64,000 nt of DNA from positions 50,687-114,686 of the forward strand of contig JAMPIC010000003.1 in assembly GCA_023663025.1 (NCBI GenBank). Reading direction: 5' to 3'. The notes under the pieces were generated by a model. That model ran no database searches. It had not been told where the DNA came from and worked only from the letters and a program-made list of their open reading frames with translations. This DNA comes from Prevotella sp. (GTDB taxonomy: Bacteria; Bacillota; Clostridia; Oscillospirales; Ruminococcaceae). The position numbers were made by a program, and so were the translations under genes. Positions 16,201 to 25,136 of this stretch are shown in pieces (position 1 is the stretch's first letter; the number at the start of each line of letters is the position of its first letter).

Positions 16201-17259
16201 ATGTCAAAGATAAAAGTAGCCGTTCTGTTCGGCGGCGTTTCAAACGAACACGAAATATCGCTGATCTCGGCGTCAAACATAATCTCGGCGATACCCAAGG
16301 ATAAGTACGAGGTCATTCCGATAGGCATTACAAAAAAAGGCAGGTGGCTTTTCTATCCGGGGGACGTGAGCCTTATCTCTTCGGGCGGCTGGGAATCCCA
16401 TCCGGACTGCGTTCCCGCGGTCATACTTCCCGACCCCGTGTATAAGGGAATAATGAAAGTCTCGAACGGAGCTTATACGGTCAAAAGGATAGACGCCGTG
16501 TTTCCCGCTCTGCACGGTCAGAACGGCGAGGACGGGGCTGTTCAGGGACTTTTAAAGCTTTCGGGGATACCCTATGTGGGCTGCGATATCATCTCCTCGG
16601 CGAACTGTATGGATAAAACCGCCGCTCACAAGATACTGGAGTCGGACGGTATCCGCATGGCAAGGTGGAGAAGCGTTTCCGTCTCCGAGCTGGGCAGGCT
16701 TGACGAGGTATGCGAAAATACCGCCGCAGAGCTTGAATACCCGCTTTTCGTGAAACCCGCCAACAGCGGCTCGTCCGTGGGAGTGAACAAGGCGAGCTCT
16801 TTCGAGGAGCTGAAAAACGCGGTGAAGCTTGCGTTCAGCCACGACAAAAAGGTCGTCATAGAGGAATTTGTAAAGGGCAGAGAAGTGGAGTGCGCCGTTT
16901 TCGGCAAGGATAACCCCTTTGCCTCATCGGTGGGCGAGATCAATTCCTGCAACGAATTTTACGATTACGAAGCCAAGTACATACTGGGCACGTCGGGACT
17001 TTCCATTCCTGCGGATATCCCCGAAACAGCGGCAAGGGAGATCCGTGAGACCGCCGTCAGAGCTTTCAGGCTTATGGGCTGCTCGGGACTTGCCCGCGTG
17101 GATTTCTTCCTCAAAGAGGACGGAACGGTCGTACTCAACGAGATAAACACCATGCCCGGCTTTACGCAGATAAGTATGTATCCCAAGCTTATGGAAAATA
17201 TGGGCATTTCCCAGTCGGAGCTTGTCGACAAGCTTATTTCTCTCGCGATCGAGGGATAA
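16201..17259 (+). CDS. ddl: D-alanine--D-alanine ligase
   Basis: 352 residues from ATG 16201 with AAAAAGGAG nearby; the longer frame to 16126 is unsupported. ATP-grasp enzyme that joins two D-Ala for the peptidoglycan precursor. Motifs: VLFGGVSNEHEISLISA at the N-terminus, HGQNGEDGAVQGLL, PLFVKPANSGSSVGV (ATP and substrate loop), VIEEFVKGREVECAV, and NEINTMPGFTQISMYP with the metal-binding Glu/Asn. Followed after 91 bp by murI, which makes D-Glu for the same pathway; the two are probably co-transcribed. Length and motifs match typical Ddl. Confidence 0.96.
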   Translation: MSKIKVAVLFGGVSNEHEISLISASNIISAIPKDKYEVIPIGITKKGRWLFYPGDVSLISSGGWESHPDCVPAVILPDPVYKGIMKVSNGAYTVKRIDAVFPALHGQNGEDGAVQGLLKLSGIPYVGCDIISSANCMDKTAAHKILESDGIRMARWRSVSVSELGRLDEVCENTAAELEYPLFVKPANSGSSVGVNKASSFEELKNAVKLAFSHDKKVVIEEFVKGREVECAVFGKDNPFASSVGEINSCNEFYDYEAKYILGTSGLSIPADIPETAAREIRETAVRAFRLMGCSGLARVDFFLKEDGTVVLNEINTMPGFTQISMYPKLMENMGISQSELVDKLISLAIEG

Positions 17260-17330
17260 TACATATTAACGGAGGAATGTTCGGAATTTTGCGGACGCAG
17301 AGACGCGGAACACCGCCGGAAAGGAGGACG

Positions 17331-17353
17331 CATTTTCCCCTTGCGGGAAAATG
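17331..17353 (+). promoter_or_regulatory. Hairpin between the Shine-Dalgarno and the murI start
   Basis: CATTTTCCC (17331-17339) is perfectly complementary to GGGAAAATG (17345-17353). The stem hides an ATG at 17351 and bridges the strong AAGGAGG at 17321-17327 with the next ATG at 17363. Folding would bring the two to about 12 bases apart. Confidence 0.6.
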
Positions 17354-17362
17354 GTCATAATT

Positions 17363-18181
17363 ATGAATAATAACGCGATAGGCGTATTTGACTCGGGTCT
17401 GGGCGGACTGACCTGTCTTAAAGAGCTTAACAAGCTTATCCCAAACGAAAACGTGATCTATTTCGGCGACACGGCAAGGCTTCCCTACGGGACGCGCAGC
17501 CGCGAGACCGTTCTGGAGTACGCTAATCAGGATATCGCTTTTGTGAAGAAAAAGAACGTCAAAATGATAATCGCCGCCTGCGGAACGGTTTCCTCGGTGC
17601 TGGGCAGCGGCAAGACCTCCGACGGGGACGTTCCTTTTACGGGAGTGCTCCTTCCCGCCGCTCAGGCTGCGTGCGGACTTACCCGCAGCGGCAGGGTGGG
17701 CGTTATCGGAACTGAGGCTACGATCAGGTCGGGAGCTTACGGAAAAGCCATAAGAGCGATACGTCCCGACGTTTCGGTCATAGGAGCGGCTTGCCCGCTG
17801 TTCGTGCCCCTTGTGGAAAACGGCTTCACGTCAAGGGACAACCAAGTCGCAAAGCTTGTGACGGAACAGTACCTTGCTCCCATCAAGAAAGAGGGCGTTG
17901 ACACGCTTATTCTGGGCTGCACTCACTATCCCATCATAAGGGACGTTATTTCCGACTTTATGGGAAGCTCGGTAACGCTTGTTTCCTCGGGCGAGGAGGC
18001 GGCTAAGTACGCCTACAATATGCTTATGAGCAGGGGAATGCTTTCCGACCGCAAAGAGCAGGGAACGAACACCTACTACACCTCCGACAGCATAGAGCTT
18101 TTCGGGGAAAACGCCCGCGCCTTTTTGGGAAGCTCCCTTAACGGGGACGTCTTTAAGGTGGGAATTGACGAGCTTATTTAG
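17363..18181 (+). CDS. murI: Glutamate racemase
   Basis: 272 residues from ATG 17363; an in-frame ATG at 17351 lies in a hairpin and gives only four more residues. The enzyme interconverts L- and D-glutamate for peptidoglycan. Seen: IGVFDSGLGGLTCLKEL with the catalytic Asp-Ser, FGDTARLPYGTRS, and the second catalytic Cys in LILGCTHYPII. The first catalytic Cys is present but its motif reads AACGTVSS instead of the common ACNTAS/T, so the substrate-contacting Asn is Gly. Activity is expected but substrate handling may differ; an aspartate racemase is less likely. It follows ddl, in line with a wall-precursor operon. Confidence 0.92.
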   Translation: MNNNAIGVFDSGLGGLTCLKELNKLIPNENVIYFGDTARLPYGTRSRETVLEYANQDIAFVKKKNVKMIIAACGTVSSVLGSGKTSDGDVPFTGVLLPAAQAACGLTRSGRVGVIGTEATIRSGAYGKAIRAIRPDVSVIGAACPLFVPLVENGFTSRDNQVAKLVTEQYLAPIKKEGVDTLILGCTHYPIIRDVISDFMGSSVTLVSSGEEAAKYAYNMLMSRGMLSDRKEQGTNTYYTSDSIELFGENARAFLGSSLNGDVFKVGIDELI

Positions 18182-18265
18182 ACGAAAGTGTTTTGGAACA
18201 TAAAATGTGCATAATAACAGTACCGGCAGGTACTTTATATAGGATACACAGAAAAGAGGGATAAA

Positions 18266-18685
18266 ATGGAAAAGAATGTTCTGATAAATCTTACAAGCAT
18301 AAATACCGTGGACGACGACAGCTCCAAAACGGAGCTTACCACGTCGGGCACGCTGAGAAGCCTGAAAAACGGCGGCTTCGAGCTTAAATACGAGGAATCC
18401 GAGGTAACGGGCTTCGGCGGTTCCACCACAAGGCTGACCATGCATGGCAACAGCCTTGTGAACCTGAACCGCACAGGTACCGCCACCTCCGACCTGATAC
18501 TCGAAAAGGACAAGAAGCACCACTGTCACTACGGCACGCCCTACGGCGATTTCACAATGGGAATTTTTACCCACTGCATCGACAACAATATCGGCGAGGA
18601 CGGCGGCGATCTGTACCTTAAGTACACGGTGGACATCAATTCCAGCTATGTGTCCGACAACGAGATATTCATTACAATAAGCTGA
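18266..18685 (+). CDS. DUF1934 (YwiB-like) beta-barrel protein
   Basis: 139 residues, good GAGGGATAAA site before the ATG. Alternating polar and hydrophobic strands (NVLINLTSINTVDDDSSKTEL, then GGFELKYEESEVTGFGGSTT) match the calycin-like fold of the DUF1934 family. The conserved TPYGDFTMGIFTH segment is typical. YwiB and argS are neighbours in Bacillus as well, and here argS begins 24 bp later. Function unknown; small soluble cytoplasmic protein. Confidence 0.88.
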   Translation: MEKNVLINLTSINTVDDDSSKTELTTSGTLRSLKNGGFELKYEESEVTGFGGSTTRLTMHGNSLVNLNRTGTATSDLILEKDKKHHCHYGTPYGDFTMGIFTHCIDNNIGEDGGDLYLKYTVDINSSYVSDNEIFITIS

Positions 18686-18709
18686 TTTTCGGCTGAAAGG
18701 AAGATAAAA

Positions 18710-20470
18710 ATGACAAATCCTATCAAACGCGCTTCCGAGGAGCTTCGGGAGATACTTATGTCCGCTCTGGGAAGGCTTGTTTCCGAGGGGAAGATCGAGG
18801 CTGCGCCCTTGCCGGCGTTTAACGTTGAAATACCGCAGGACAAGTCCCATGGGGACTTTGCTTCCAATATCGCGCTTGCCTGCGCGAAGCCGCTGAGATC
18901 CGCGCCGAGGAAGATCGCCGAGCTTATCTGCGAAGCGGCGGTTCTTGACGGAACTTCTTTCAAGCGGGTGGAAATCGCGGGTCCCGGCTTCATAAACTTT
19001 TTCCTGTCGGGAAATTGGTTCTCGGGCGTTGTGTCCGGCGTGCTCCGCGAAAAGGAAAATTACGGCAGAACCGACAGCGGAGCGGGTAAAAGCGTCCTTG
19101 TGGAATTTGTTTCCGCAAACCCGACCGGACCTATGCACATAGGCAACGCACGCGGCGGAGCTATCGGCGACGGACTTTGCTCTGTGCTGGACTGGGCGGG
19201 CTACAGAGTGGAGCGGGAGTTCTATGTGAACGACGCCGGAAACCAGATCGAGAAGTTCGGCAAGTCCCTCGATTTGCGGTACTGCCAGCTTTGCTCCGAA
19301 GCGGGACAGGCTCTCGCGGAAAAATATCCCGATACCGAGGAGCTTAGCCAAGCGGTCTATAACGATACCGAAACTTTCCCCATGCCCGAGGACGTTTATC
19401 TGGGCGCGGACATAATCGTCCACGCAAAGAATTTCTGCGATGAATACGGCGCGGACTTTATGGGCAAGTCCGAGGAGGAGCGCAGGGAGGCTCTCGTTGC
19501 TTTTGCGCTTCCTAAAAATATCCAAAAACTGGAGGACGACCTGCGCAAGTACCGCATTGAGTACGACACCTGGTTCAAGGAAAGCTCTCTCCACAGCAGC
19601 GGCGCGGTAAAGGAAGTCATCGAGCTGCTGAAAAAGAGCGGTCACACCTACGAGCAGGAGGGCGCGCTGTGGTTTAAGTCCTCCGATTTCGGGGACGAAA
19701 AGGACAGGGTGCTTGTCCGCGCAAACGGCGTACCTACTTACTTTGTGCCCGATATTGCCTATCACTACAACAAGCTTGTGACCCGCGGCTTCGATACCGC
19801 GATAGATATTCTCGGAGCGGATCACCACGGCTACGTCCCCAGAATGAAAGCCGCCATGGAAGCTTTGGGCATCGATCCCAATCGCTTTAACGCAATAATC
19901 ATGCAGATGGTGCGCCTTGTCAAGAACGGCGAGACATACAAGCTTTCCAAGCGTTCGGGAAAAGCCGTCACCCTCGAGACGCTGCTTGACGAGATACCCA
20001 TAGACGCGGCAAGGTACTTTTTCAATCTGCGGGAAGCCAACTCCCACTTTGAATTCGACCTTGACCTTGCGATAGAGCAGTCCTCGAAAAATCCCGTGTA
20101 CTATGTCCAGTACGCCCACGCGCGTATCTGTTCCGTTATAAGAAACCTCGCCGCCGAGGGATTTTCGCCGAAAGAGCTGACTTTGGAGCAGCTCAACGCG
20201 CTGAATGCTCCCGAGGAGATCGAGCTTATCCGCCACATCGCGTCCTTCCCCAACACTGTGGACGCCGCGGCAAGGGACTGCGACCCCTCAAAGATAACCC
20301 GTTACAGTCAGGAGCTTGCAACGCTGTTCCATAAGTTCTACGACAAGTGCCGCATAAAGGGAGCGGAGGAGCAGCTTCTGTACGCCCGTCTCAGCCTTTG
20401 CGACGCGGTAAGGATCACTCTCAGGAACACGTTTGCCATATTGAAGATCGACTGTCCCGAAAGAATGTAA
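18710..20470 (+). CDS. argS: Arginyl-tRNA synthetase
   Basis: 586 residues, class I synthetase charging tRNA-Arg. It has the ArgRS N-terminal additional domain (residues 1-110, with IPQDKSHGDFASNIALACAK), the HIGH motif as ANPTGPMHIGNARGG, and a KMSKS-like loop as YKLSKRSGKAVTL. The C-terminal DALR anticodon-binding domain includes NPVYYVQYAHARICSVIR. GAAAGGAAG precedes the ATG. It ends before a terminator hairpin shared with the convergent decarboxylase genes. Length is normal for the family. Confidence 0.97.
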   Translation: MTNPIKRASEELREILMSALGRLVSEGKIEAAPLPAFNVEIPQDKSHGDFASNIALACAKPLRSAPRKIAELICEAAVLDGTSFKRVEIAGPGFINFFLSGNWFSGVVSGVLREKENYGRTDSGAGKSVLVEFVSANPTGPMHIGNARGGAIGDGLCSVLDWAGYRVEREFYVNDAGNQIEKFGKSLDLRYCQLCSEAGQALAEKYPDTEELSQAVYNDTETFPMPEDVYLGADIIVHAKNFCDEYGADFMGKSEEERREALVAFALPKNIQKLEDDLRKYRIEYDTWFKESSLHSSGAVKEVIELLKKSGHTYEQEGALWFKSSDFGDEKDRVLVRANGVPTYFVPDIAYHYNKLVTRGFDTAIDILGADHHGYVPRMKAAMEALGIDPNRFNAIIMQMVRLVKNGETYKLSKRSGKAVTLETLLDEIPIDAARYFFNLREANSHFEFDLDLAIEQSSKNPVYYVQYAHARICSVIRNLAAEGFSPKELTLEQLNALNAPEEIELIRHIASFPNTVDAAARDCDPSKITRYSQELATLFHKFYDKCRIKGAEEQLLYARLSLCDAVRITLRNTFAILKIDCPERM

Positions 20471-20520
20471 AATCTTTCGCTGCATTGCCTGTTGCTGACG
20501 CAAAACCTTACAGATAAATT

Positions 20521-20555
20521 AAAGCCGCATACCAACTTGTATGCGGCTTTGTTTC
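20521..20555. terminator. Shared terminator between argS and the decarboxylase beta gene
   Basis: AAAGCCGCATAC (20521-20532) pairs with GTATGCGGCTTT (20539-20550), loop CAACTT, followed by a T-rich stretch. Convergent genes end on both sides. Confidence 0.85.
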
Positions 20556-20556
20556 T

Positions 20557-21747
20557 TTATATAATGCTGAGCAGTACGCCCGCTGCGACCGCCGAACCGA
20601 TAACGCCCGCGACGTTCGGTCCCATGGCATGCATTAGCAGGAAGTTTGTGGGATTTTCCTGTGCGCCGACCTTTTGGGAAACACGCGCCGCCATAGGAAC
20701 TGCGGATACGCCCGCCGAACCGATAAGGGGATTTACCTTGCCCTTTGTTACAACGTACATAATCTTGCCGAAAAGCACGCCTGCGGCTGTACCGATACTG
20801 AACGCGATAACGCCGAGGAAAATAACCTTTGCGAATGAGAGATTGAGTATCTTATCCGCTTGAGTGGTAGCTCCCACGGAAACGCCCAAGAAAATCGTTA
20901 CAATGTTCATAAGCGCATTCTGCGCCGTGTCAACGAGACGGTTGCAAACTCCGCTTTCTTTCAGCAGGTTGCCGAGCATGAGCATTCCCACCAGAGGAGC
21001 TGCCGAGGGGACAAGCAGGGAGATTACGATAGTCACGGCAATGGGGAATATGATCTTTTCCGTTTTGGATACCGTCCTGAGCTGCTCCATAACGACGGAA
21101 CGCTCTTTTTTGGTGGTGAGCAGCCTCATGATAGGCGGCTGGATTATCGGCACAAGCGCCATATAGGTGTACGCCGCGAGAGCGATAGTACCCGTATCGA
21201 TCGTGTCGGTCGGTTTCAGCAGCTTGCTGGAAACGTAAATAGCCGTAGGACCGTCCGCGCCGCCGATAATGGCGATAGAACCCGCTTCCGTGGCGGACAT
21301 TCCGAGAAGAGCCGCGCCGATAAAGGTAATGAAGATACCCGCCTGAGCGGCAGCTCCCAGCAGGAAGCTTTTGGGGTTCGCGATAAGAGGGGAGAAGTCG
21401 GTCATCGTTCCTATGCCGAGGAAAATCAGCGGGGGATAGACCTGGAGCTTTACTCCCAGATACAGCAGATCAAGCAGACCGCCGTTTGTAAGTACGTTGA
21501 GAACGTCGATATGTCCCTCTTCGTTGATGATGAACAGGTCGGGGTTGTAAAGTCCCGAAAGGGGGAGATTTGTAAGAAGCATACCGAACGAGATCGGCAG
21601 CAGCAGAAGCGGTTCAAATTTTTTGGCGATGGCAAGATACATGAATACGAAAGAGATGAGGATCATAATGATCTCTTTGATTCCGATAGCCGCGAAGCCG
21701 CTTGTCTCGGCGAGACTGACGATCGCGTCCTTAAATATCTCAAACAT
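20557..21747 (-). CDS. Na+-translocating decarboxylase beta subunit (OadB/MmdB type)
   Basis: 396 residues, about 10-11 membrane helices. Family motifs: FLGIGTMTDFSPLIANPKSFLLGAA-like entry region, SIAIIGGADGPTAIYVSSKL with the conserved Asp used for Na+ transport, and GNLLKESGVCNRLVDTAQNA. It forms the membrane pump that couples decarboxylation of oxaloacetate, methylmalonyl-CoA or glutaconyl-CoA to Na+ export. The gamma-like subunit lies 30 bp upstream on the same strand. The carboxyltransferase alpha subunit and biotin carrier are missing from the window, so the substrate cannot be named. Confidence 0.93.
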   Translation of the reverse strand: MFEIFKDAIVSLAETSGFAAIGIKEIIMILISFVFMYLAIAKKFEPLLLLPISFGMLLTNLPLSGLYNPDLFIINEEGHIDVLNVLTNGGLLDLLYLGVKLQVYPPLIFLGIGTMTDFSPLIANPKSFLLGAAAQAGIFITFIGAALLGMSATEAGSIAIIGGADGPTAIYVSSKLLKPTDTIDTGTIALAAYTYMALVPIIQPPIMRLLTTKKERSVVMEQLRTVSKTEKIIFPIAVTIVISLLVPSAAPLVGMLMLGNLLKESGVCNRLVDTAQNALMNIVTIFLGVSVGATTQADKILNLSFAKVIFLGVIAFSIGTAAGVLFGKIMYVVTKGKVNPLIGSAGVSAVPMAARVSQKVGAQENPTNFLLMHAMGPNVAGVIGSAVAAGVLLSII

Positions 21748-21777
21748 TATAACATATCCTTTCTGTGATTGGTTGCG

Positions 21778-22167
21778 TTAGAACGGGTTTGTGGATTCCC
21801 TTAATCCCGCCGAAGCCCATGCGTTTCTTGCGGGAGCTCCGTTTGAAGCCGCTTTGACCGACTTTATTCTGTAGGACGTACCGTCCGCCGCGCTCATCAT
21901 AGCCACAGCCGCGGAAATTACCGCGATGATCTCGCCGCCGTCCTCGGACTGAGCCGTCTGTGCGGGAGCTGCCGCCGGAGCCGCTTTCGGTGCGGGAGCT
22001 GTATCGGCTTTGACTTCCGCAGCCGCCTTTTTATTTTTGCCCGCCGTCTTGAATATCCAGCCTATGAGACTTATAAACGCAATGAGCAGGACAAGTCCCA
22101 GAAAGACCACAACAAGACCTGTTATCACTACGGCAAACACATAAGATAGATCCATTTGCATTCCCAT
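21778..22167 (-). CDS. OadG-like gamma subunit of the Na+-pump decarboxylase
   Basis: 129 residues from ATG 22167 (AAAGGAGTC upstream; an earlier ATG at 22188 overlaps that site). One N-terminal membrane helix (LSYVFAVVITGLVVVFLGLVLL), then a Lys/Ala/Pro-rich linker. A C-terminal helical tail (GGEIIAVISAAVAMMSA) is characteristic of OadG-like subunits with the extended HTM-type C-terminus. The gamma subunit anchors alpha and beta together. First gene of a two-gene operon with the beta subunit. Confidence 0.85.
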   Translation of the reverse strand: MGMQMDLSYVFAVVITGLVVVFLGLVLLIAFISLIGWIFKTAGKNKKAAAEVKADTAPAPKAAPAAAPAQTAQSEDGGEIIAVISAAVAMMSAADGTSYRIKSVKAASNGAPARNAWASAGLRESTNPF

Positions 22168-22293
22168 AAAAAAGACTCCTTTAATCAATATCTAATTAAT
22201 TATACCTCATTTTGGCTGAATTTGCAACATCTTTTTTGATAAAAAAATAACAATTTATAATTTATTTTAAGGAAATTTTATGAACATCTTCCA

Positions 22294-22331
22294 CAAAAAA
22301 ACAGCGGGGCGTTTTGCTCCGCTGTTTTTGT
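22294..22331 (-). terminator. Terminator of the leucine-rich-repeat lipoprotein gene
   Basis: AAACAGCGGGGC pairs with GCTCCGCTGTTT with T-runs on either side; ends directly at the stop codon of the minus-strand gene. The 126 bp between this and the gamma-subunit gene shows no ORF. Confidence 0.8.
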
Positions 22332-22333
22332 TT

Positions 22334-23188
22334 TTAACCGTTTACTGCTGCGTACAAATCTTCCCAATCGTTTTCGTGGGTGTATTCGTTCCCGTTGTAT
22401 GTAATTGTCAATGCGTCGCAATGACCAAAAGCGTAATTGTCCAAAAATTCTACACTGTCGGGCAGAGTTAAGCTTCTTAAGCTTTTACAGCCCGTAAACG
22501 CATTATCTTTAATTTTTGTTAAATTTTGGGGAATGTTAACATTTTTTAGACTTCTGCAATCGAAAAATATTTGGGATTCAATCTCGGTTATATTTTCCGA
22601 AAGCGTAACATCTTCAAGATTTTTGCAGCAGCTAAAAGCGCTTTTTCCTATCACCGTAACGCTGTCGGGAATTACAATACTTTTAAGATTATCGCAGCTG
22701 TAAAACGCGCCTTCGCCGATTTCGGTCACGCCGTCGGGAATTGTTATAGTTTCGATACTTTTGCAGAATGAAAGGGCGGACTTTCCTAATTTGGTAAAGC
22801 TGTCGGGGATTTCCACAGATTTTACGCTTTTATTTTCTATTCTGAATTCTACAACAGGGTCGCCGTCAAGCTCTGTGGGTATGCGTATTGCTTCGGCTTC
22901 TCCTTTGTATTTTTCAATTATAACGCCCTTAAGTACCGCGTCATAGCTGTACTGAAAATCCTCCGCAGGGGGCTCAACAATTTCGGGCGTTGTTTCCGCT
23001 GTTTCTTCGGGGACTTCCGCCGTTTCCGCTTTTGTTTTCACGGTTTCCGCAGCTTCTGTTTTAAAGGTTTCCAACGCCATTGTCGTGGTAGTTTCAACCT
23101 CGGCAGACCCGCCGTCTCCTCCGCAGGCAGTCAGCGAAACGGTCAGAGCCAGCGCCGCCGCAAGCGCTGTGATTTTTTTGATATTCAT
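22334..23188 (-). CDS. BspA-type leucine-rich-repeat lipoprotein
   Basis: 284 residues from ATG 23188 (AAAGGGG upstream; an earlier ATG at 23209 is less good). Lipoprotein signal with Cys in VSLTACGGDGG, then a Thr/Glu/Pro-rich linker to about residue 80. There follow five or six 23-residue LRR units of the BspA/TpLRR type (repeating SCKNLEDVTLSENITEI, IVIPDSVTVIGKSAFSCC). Such proteins sit on the cell surface and bind host, matrix or other cells. The C-terminal ENDWEDLYAAVN is the end of the last unit. It is far shorter than the big BspA proteins. No anchor other than the lipid. Confidence 0.88.
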   Translation of the reverse strand: MNIKKITALAAALALTVSLTACGGDGGSAEVETTTTMALETFKTEAAETVKTKAETAEVPEETAETTPEIVEPPAEDFQYSYDAVLKGVIIEKYKGEAEAIRIPTELDGDPVVEFRIENKSVKSVEIPDSFTKLGKSALSFCKSIETITIPDGVTEIGEGAFYSCDNLKSIVIPDSVTVIGKSAFSCCKNLEDVTLSENITEIESQIFFDCRSLKNVNIPQNLTKIKDNAFTGCKSLRSLTLPDSVEFLDNYAFGHCDALTITYNGNEYTHENDWEDLYAAVNG

Positions 23189-23442
23189 AATTCCGATACC
23201 CCTTTTCATAAATTTGCCGAAAGAAAAATAACATGTATAGATTATACCAAAATGTAAACGCCGTTTGGTGAACGCATTGTTTTTTTTTTTTTGAACAAAC
23301 GGTGAATTATTTAACCCCCAAAGACAAAAGAAAATTAATATTTTTCGCGAATTATTAACATAATATTCACTAATTAGACTTTTTTCGACAGAAAAAATAA
23401 CGTATACTTACTTTAAGTAATTATACGAAAGGGGCACTTTTC

Positions 23443-24240
23443 ATGCTGAAGCTGATCGACTCCATTCTCGGATTTATCCCCACGCTGCTGCTGGCGATAA
23501 TCGTTTTTGTTGTGGGATTTTTCCTCAACAAGCTTATTCTGAACATTTTCGCCAAAGGCGCGGAACACAGCAAGCTGGATCAGACCGTCAACAAGTTTCT
23601 TTCCTCGGTCATTAAAATCGTTGTGACCGCCATTGTCATTATCGTTGTACTTAGTATCCTCGGCATTCCGATGACCTCCATTATTACTGTGCTGGGCACA
23701 ATGGGCGTGGCTGTAGGTCTCGCTCTCAAGGACAGCCTTTCCAATGTGGCTGGAGGGGTTATCCTGCTCATCAACCGCACTCTCAAGGTGGGCGACTATG
23801 TTGACATCGGAGCGTATTCCGGAACGGTGGACGAGGTGTCCATACTCTTTACAAAAATTACCACTGTTGACAACAAGGACATTTTTATCCCGAACGGCAC
23901 AGTCGCGACTTCCGCGATAACCAATTACAGCATGGAGGGCAACAGGCGCGTTGACCTTGTTTTCGGGATTTCCTACGATAACGACCACAAAAAGGCGATA
24001 TCCGCGATCAACAGCGTTATCGAAAAGCACCCGCTTATCGTCAAGGAGCTTGAATCCTTTGTAAGGCTCGGCGAGCTGGGCGCAAGCTCCCTGAACATCA
24101 CCGTAAGGGTCTGGACGAAAAACGCCGACTACTGGACGGTTTATTTCGACCTGATCGAACAGGTAAAGGAAAAATTCGACGCGGAAAATATTGTCATTCC
24201 TTACAATCAGATGGACGTTCACGTTGTTGACAAAAAGTAA
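23443..24240 (+). CDS. Small-conductance mechanosensitive channel (MscS family)
   Basis: 265 residues, AAAGGGGC site upstream. Three membrane helices: 1-32, 49-70 and a pore helix around 75-105 with glycine/alanine packing (TVLGTMGVAVGLALKDSLSN). The beta domain (VGDYVDIGAYSGTVDEVSILFTKI, then TTVDNKDIFIPNGTV) is the MscS signature. The C-terminal alpha/beta domain includes WTVYFDLIEQVKEKFDAENI. It releases solutes on osmotic downshift. A T-tract (23279-23293) lies upstream and could vary in length, but it is over 140 bp from the gene. Confidence 0.95.
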   Translation: MLKLIDSILGFIPTLLLAIIVFVVGFFLNKLILNIFAKGAEHSKLDQTVNKFLSSVIKIVVTAIVIIVVLSILGIPMTSIITVLGTMGVAVGLALKDSLSNVAGGVILLINRTLKVGDYVDIGAYSGTVDEVSILFTKITTVDNKDIFIPNGTVATSAITNYSMEGNRRVDLVFGISYDNDHKKAISAINSVIEKHPLIVKELESFVRLGELGASSLNITVRVWTKNADYWTVYFDLIEQVKEKFDAENIVIPYNQMDVHVVDKK

Positions 24241-24249
24241 TATGCCAAG

Positions 24250-24293
24250 AAAAACGGCAGTAAAGTTCAAAAGCTTTACTGCCGTTTTTTATT
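24250..24293. terminator. Bidirectional terminator between mscS and dapB
   Basis: AAACGGCAGTAAAG pairs with CTTTACTGCCGTTT, flanked by A- and T-runs, between two converging genes. Confidence 0.88.
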
Positions 24294-25050
24294 TTGCGCC
24301 GTCGATAAGCTCCGCCATATCGTAAAGCCCCGCGGGACGTTCCGCAAGAAAAACCGCCGCGTTTACCGAGCCTACCGCGAAAACCTCTTTTGAAGCCGCC
24401 GAGTGGGAAAGAGTGATAACCTCGTCACGCCCCGCGAAAATTATTTCGTGCTCTCCCACGATAGTCCCCCCTCGGACGGAGTGCATACCTATCTCGTTTT
24501 TCTCCCGCTTTTTGCGCTGGGAGTGGCGGTCGTAGGTGTAACGGTACTTGTTGTCAAGGGTCTCGTTTATGGCGTTTGCAAGCATTATCGCCGTTCCGCT
24601 GGGAGCGTCGATTTTCTGATTGTGGTGCTTTTCGAGGATTTCAATGTCGAACTGTCCGCCGAGAATTTCCGCCGCGGTTTTGGCAAGCTTGCAAAGCAGG
24701 TTGATACCCAGCGACATATTGAACGTGAAGAACACGGGAATTTGCTCCGCCGCTTTTTTAATGGCTTCTATCTGCTCCTCGGTGTAGCCCGTGGTGGCTA
24801 TGACGACAGCCGTCCCCGTGGAAAGGCAGTATTCCAGCAAATCGTTAAGGCAGGAGGGGTGGGAGTAGTCAATGATAACGCCGGGCTTTTGGGGAAGGTC
24901 TTTCACGCTTCCGTAAATTTCAAAATCGGCGTATTTTTCCGTGTTCAGGTCGACACCCGAAATGACGGTGCAGTCGTCCCTGTCCTTTATTACCGAGGAA
25001 ATTACCCTGCCCATTTTGCCGTTTGCACCGCATATTGTAACATTTACCAT
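24289..25050 (-). CDS. dapB: 4-hydroxy-tetrahydrodipicolinate reductase
   Basis: 253 residues from MVNVTICGANG, start at 25050 with GAAAGGATCG upstream; the frame to 25080 is unsupported. Reduces the DapA product in the diaminopimelate/lysine pathway. NAD(P)H-binding VTICGANGKMGRVIS is at the N-terminus, the catalytic lysine region is EKHHNQKIDAPSGTA, and VRGGTIVGEHEIIF lies in the C-terminal domain. Last gene of an operon headed by a lysine riboswitch. The 86-bp gap to dapA shows no gene. Confidence 0.96.
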   Translation of the reverse strand: MVNVTICGANGKMGRVISSVIKDRDDCTVISGVDLNTEKYADFEIYGSVKDLPQKPGVIIDYSHPSCLNDLLEYCLSTGTAVVIATTGYTEEQIEAIKKAAEQIPVFFTFNMSLGINLLCKLAKTAAEILGGQFDIEILEKHHNQKIDAPSGTAIMLANAINETLDNKYRYTYDRHSQRKKREKNEIGMHSVRGGTIVGEHEIIFAGRDEVITLSHSAASKEVFAVGSVNAAVFLAERPAGLYDMAELIDGAK

Positions 25051-25136
25051 TTTATCGATCCTTTCTATATGCAAAGGCATGCGACTTTACATATATTTAA
25101 GCTTTGATTTTGTGTAAAGCTGATAATCTTTACACA

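Noticed and set aside
17831..20236. 801-codon open frame on the minus strand
   Set aside because: It lies opposite argS and part of murI. The encoded protein has no motif, and argS on the other strand has all synthetase motifs.
23279..23293. T-tract as a phase-variable switch for mscS
   Set aside because: Too far (about 150 bp) from the promoter and not between promoter boxes or in a coding frame.
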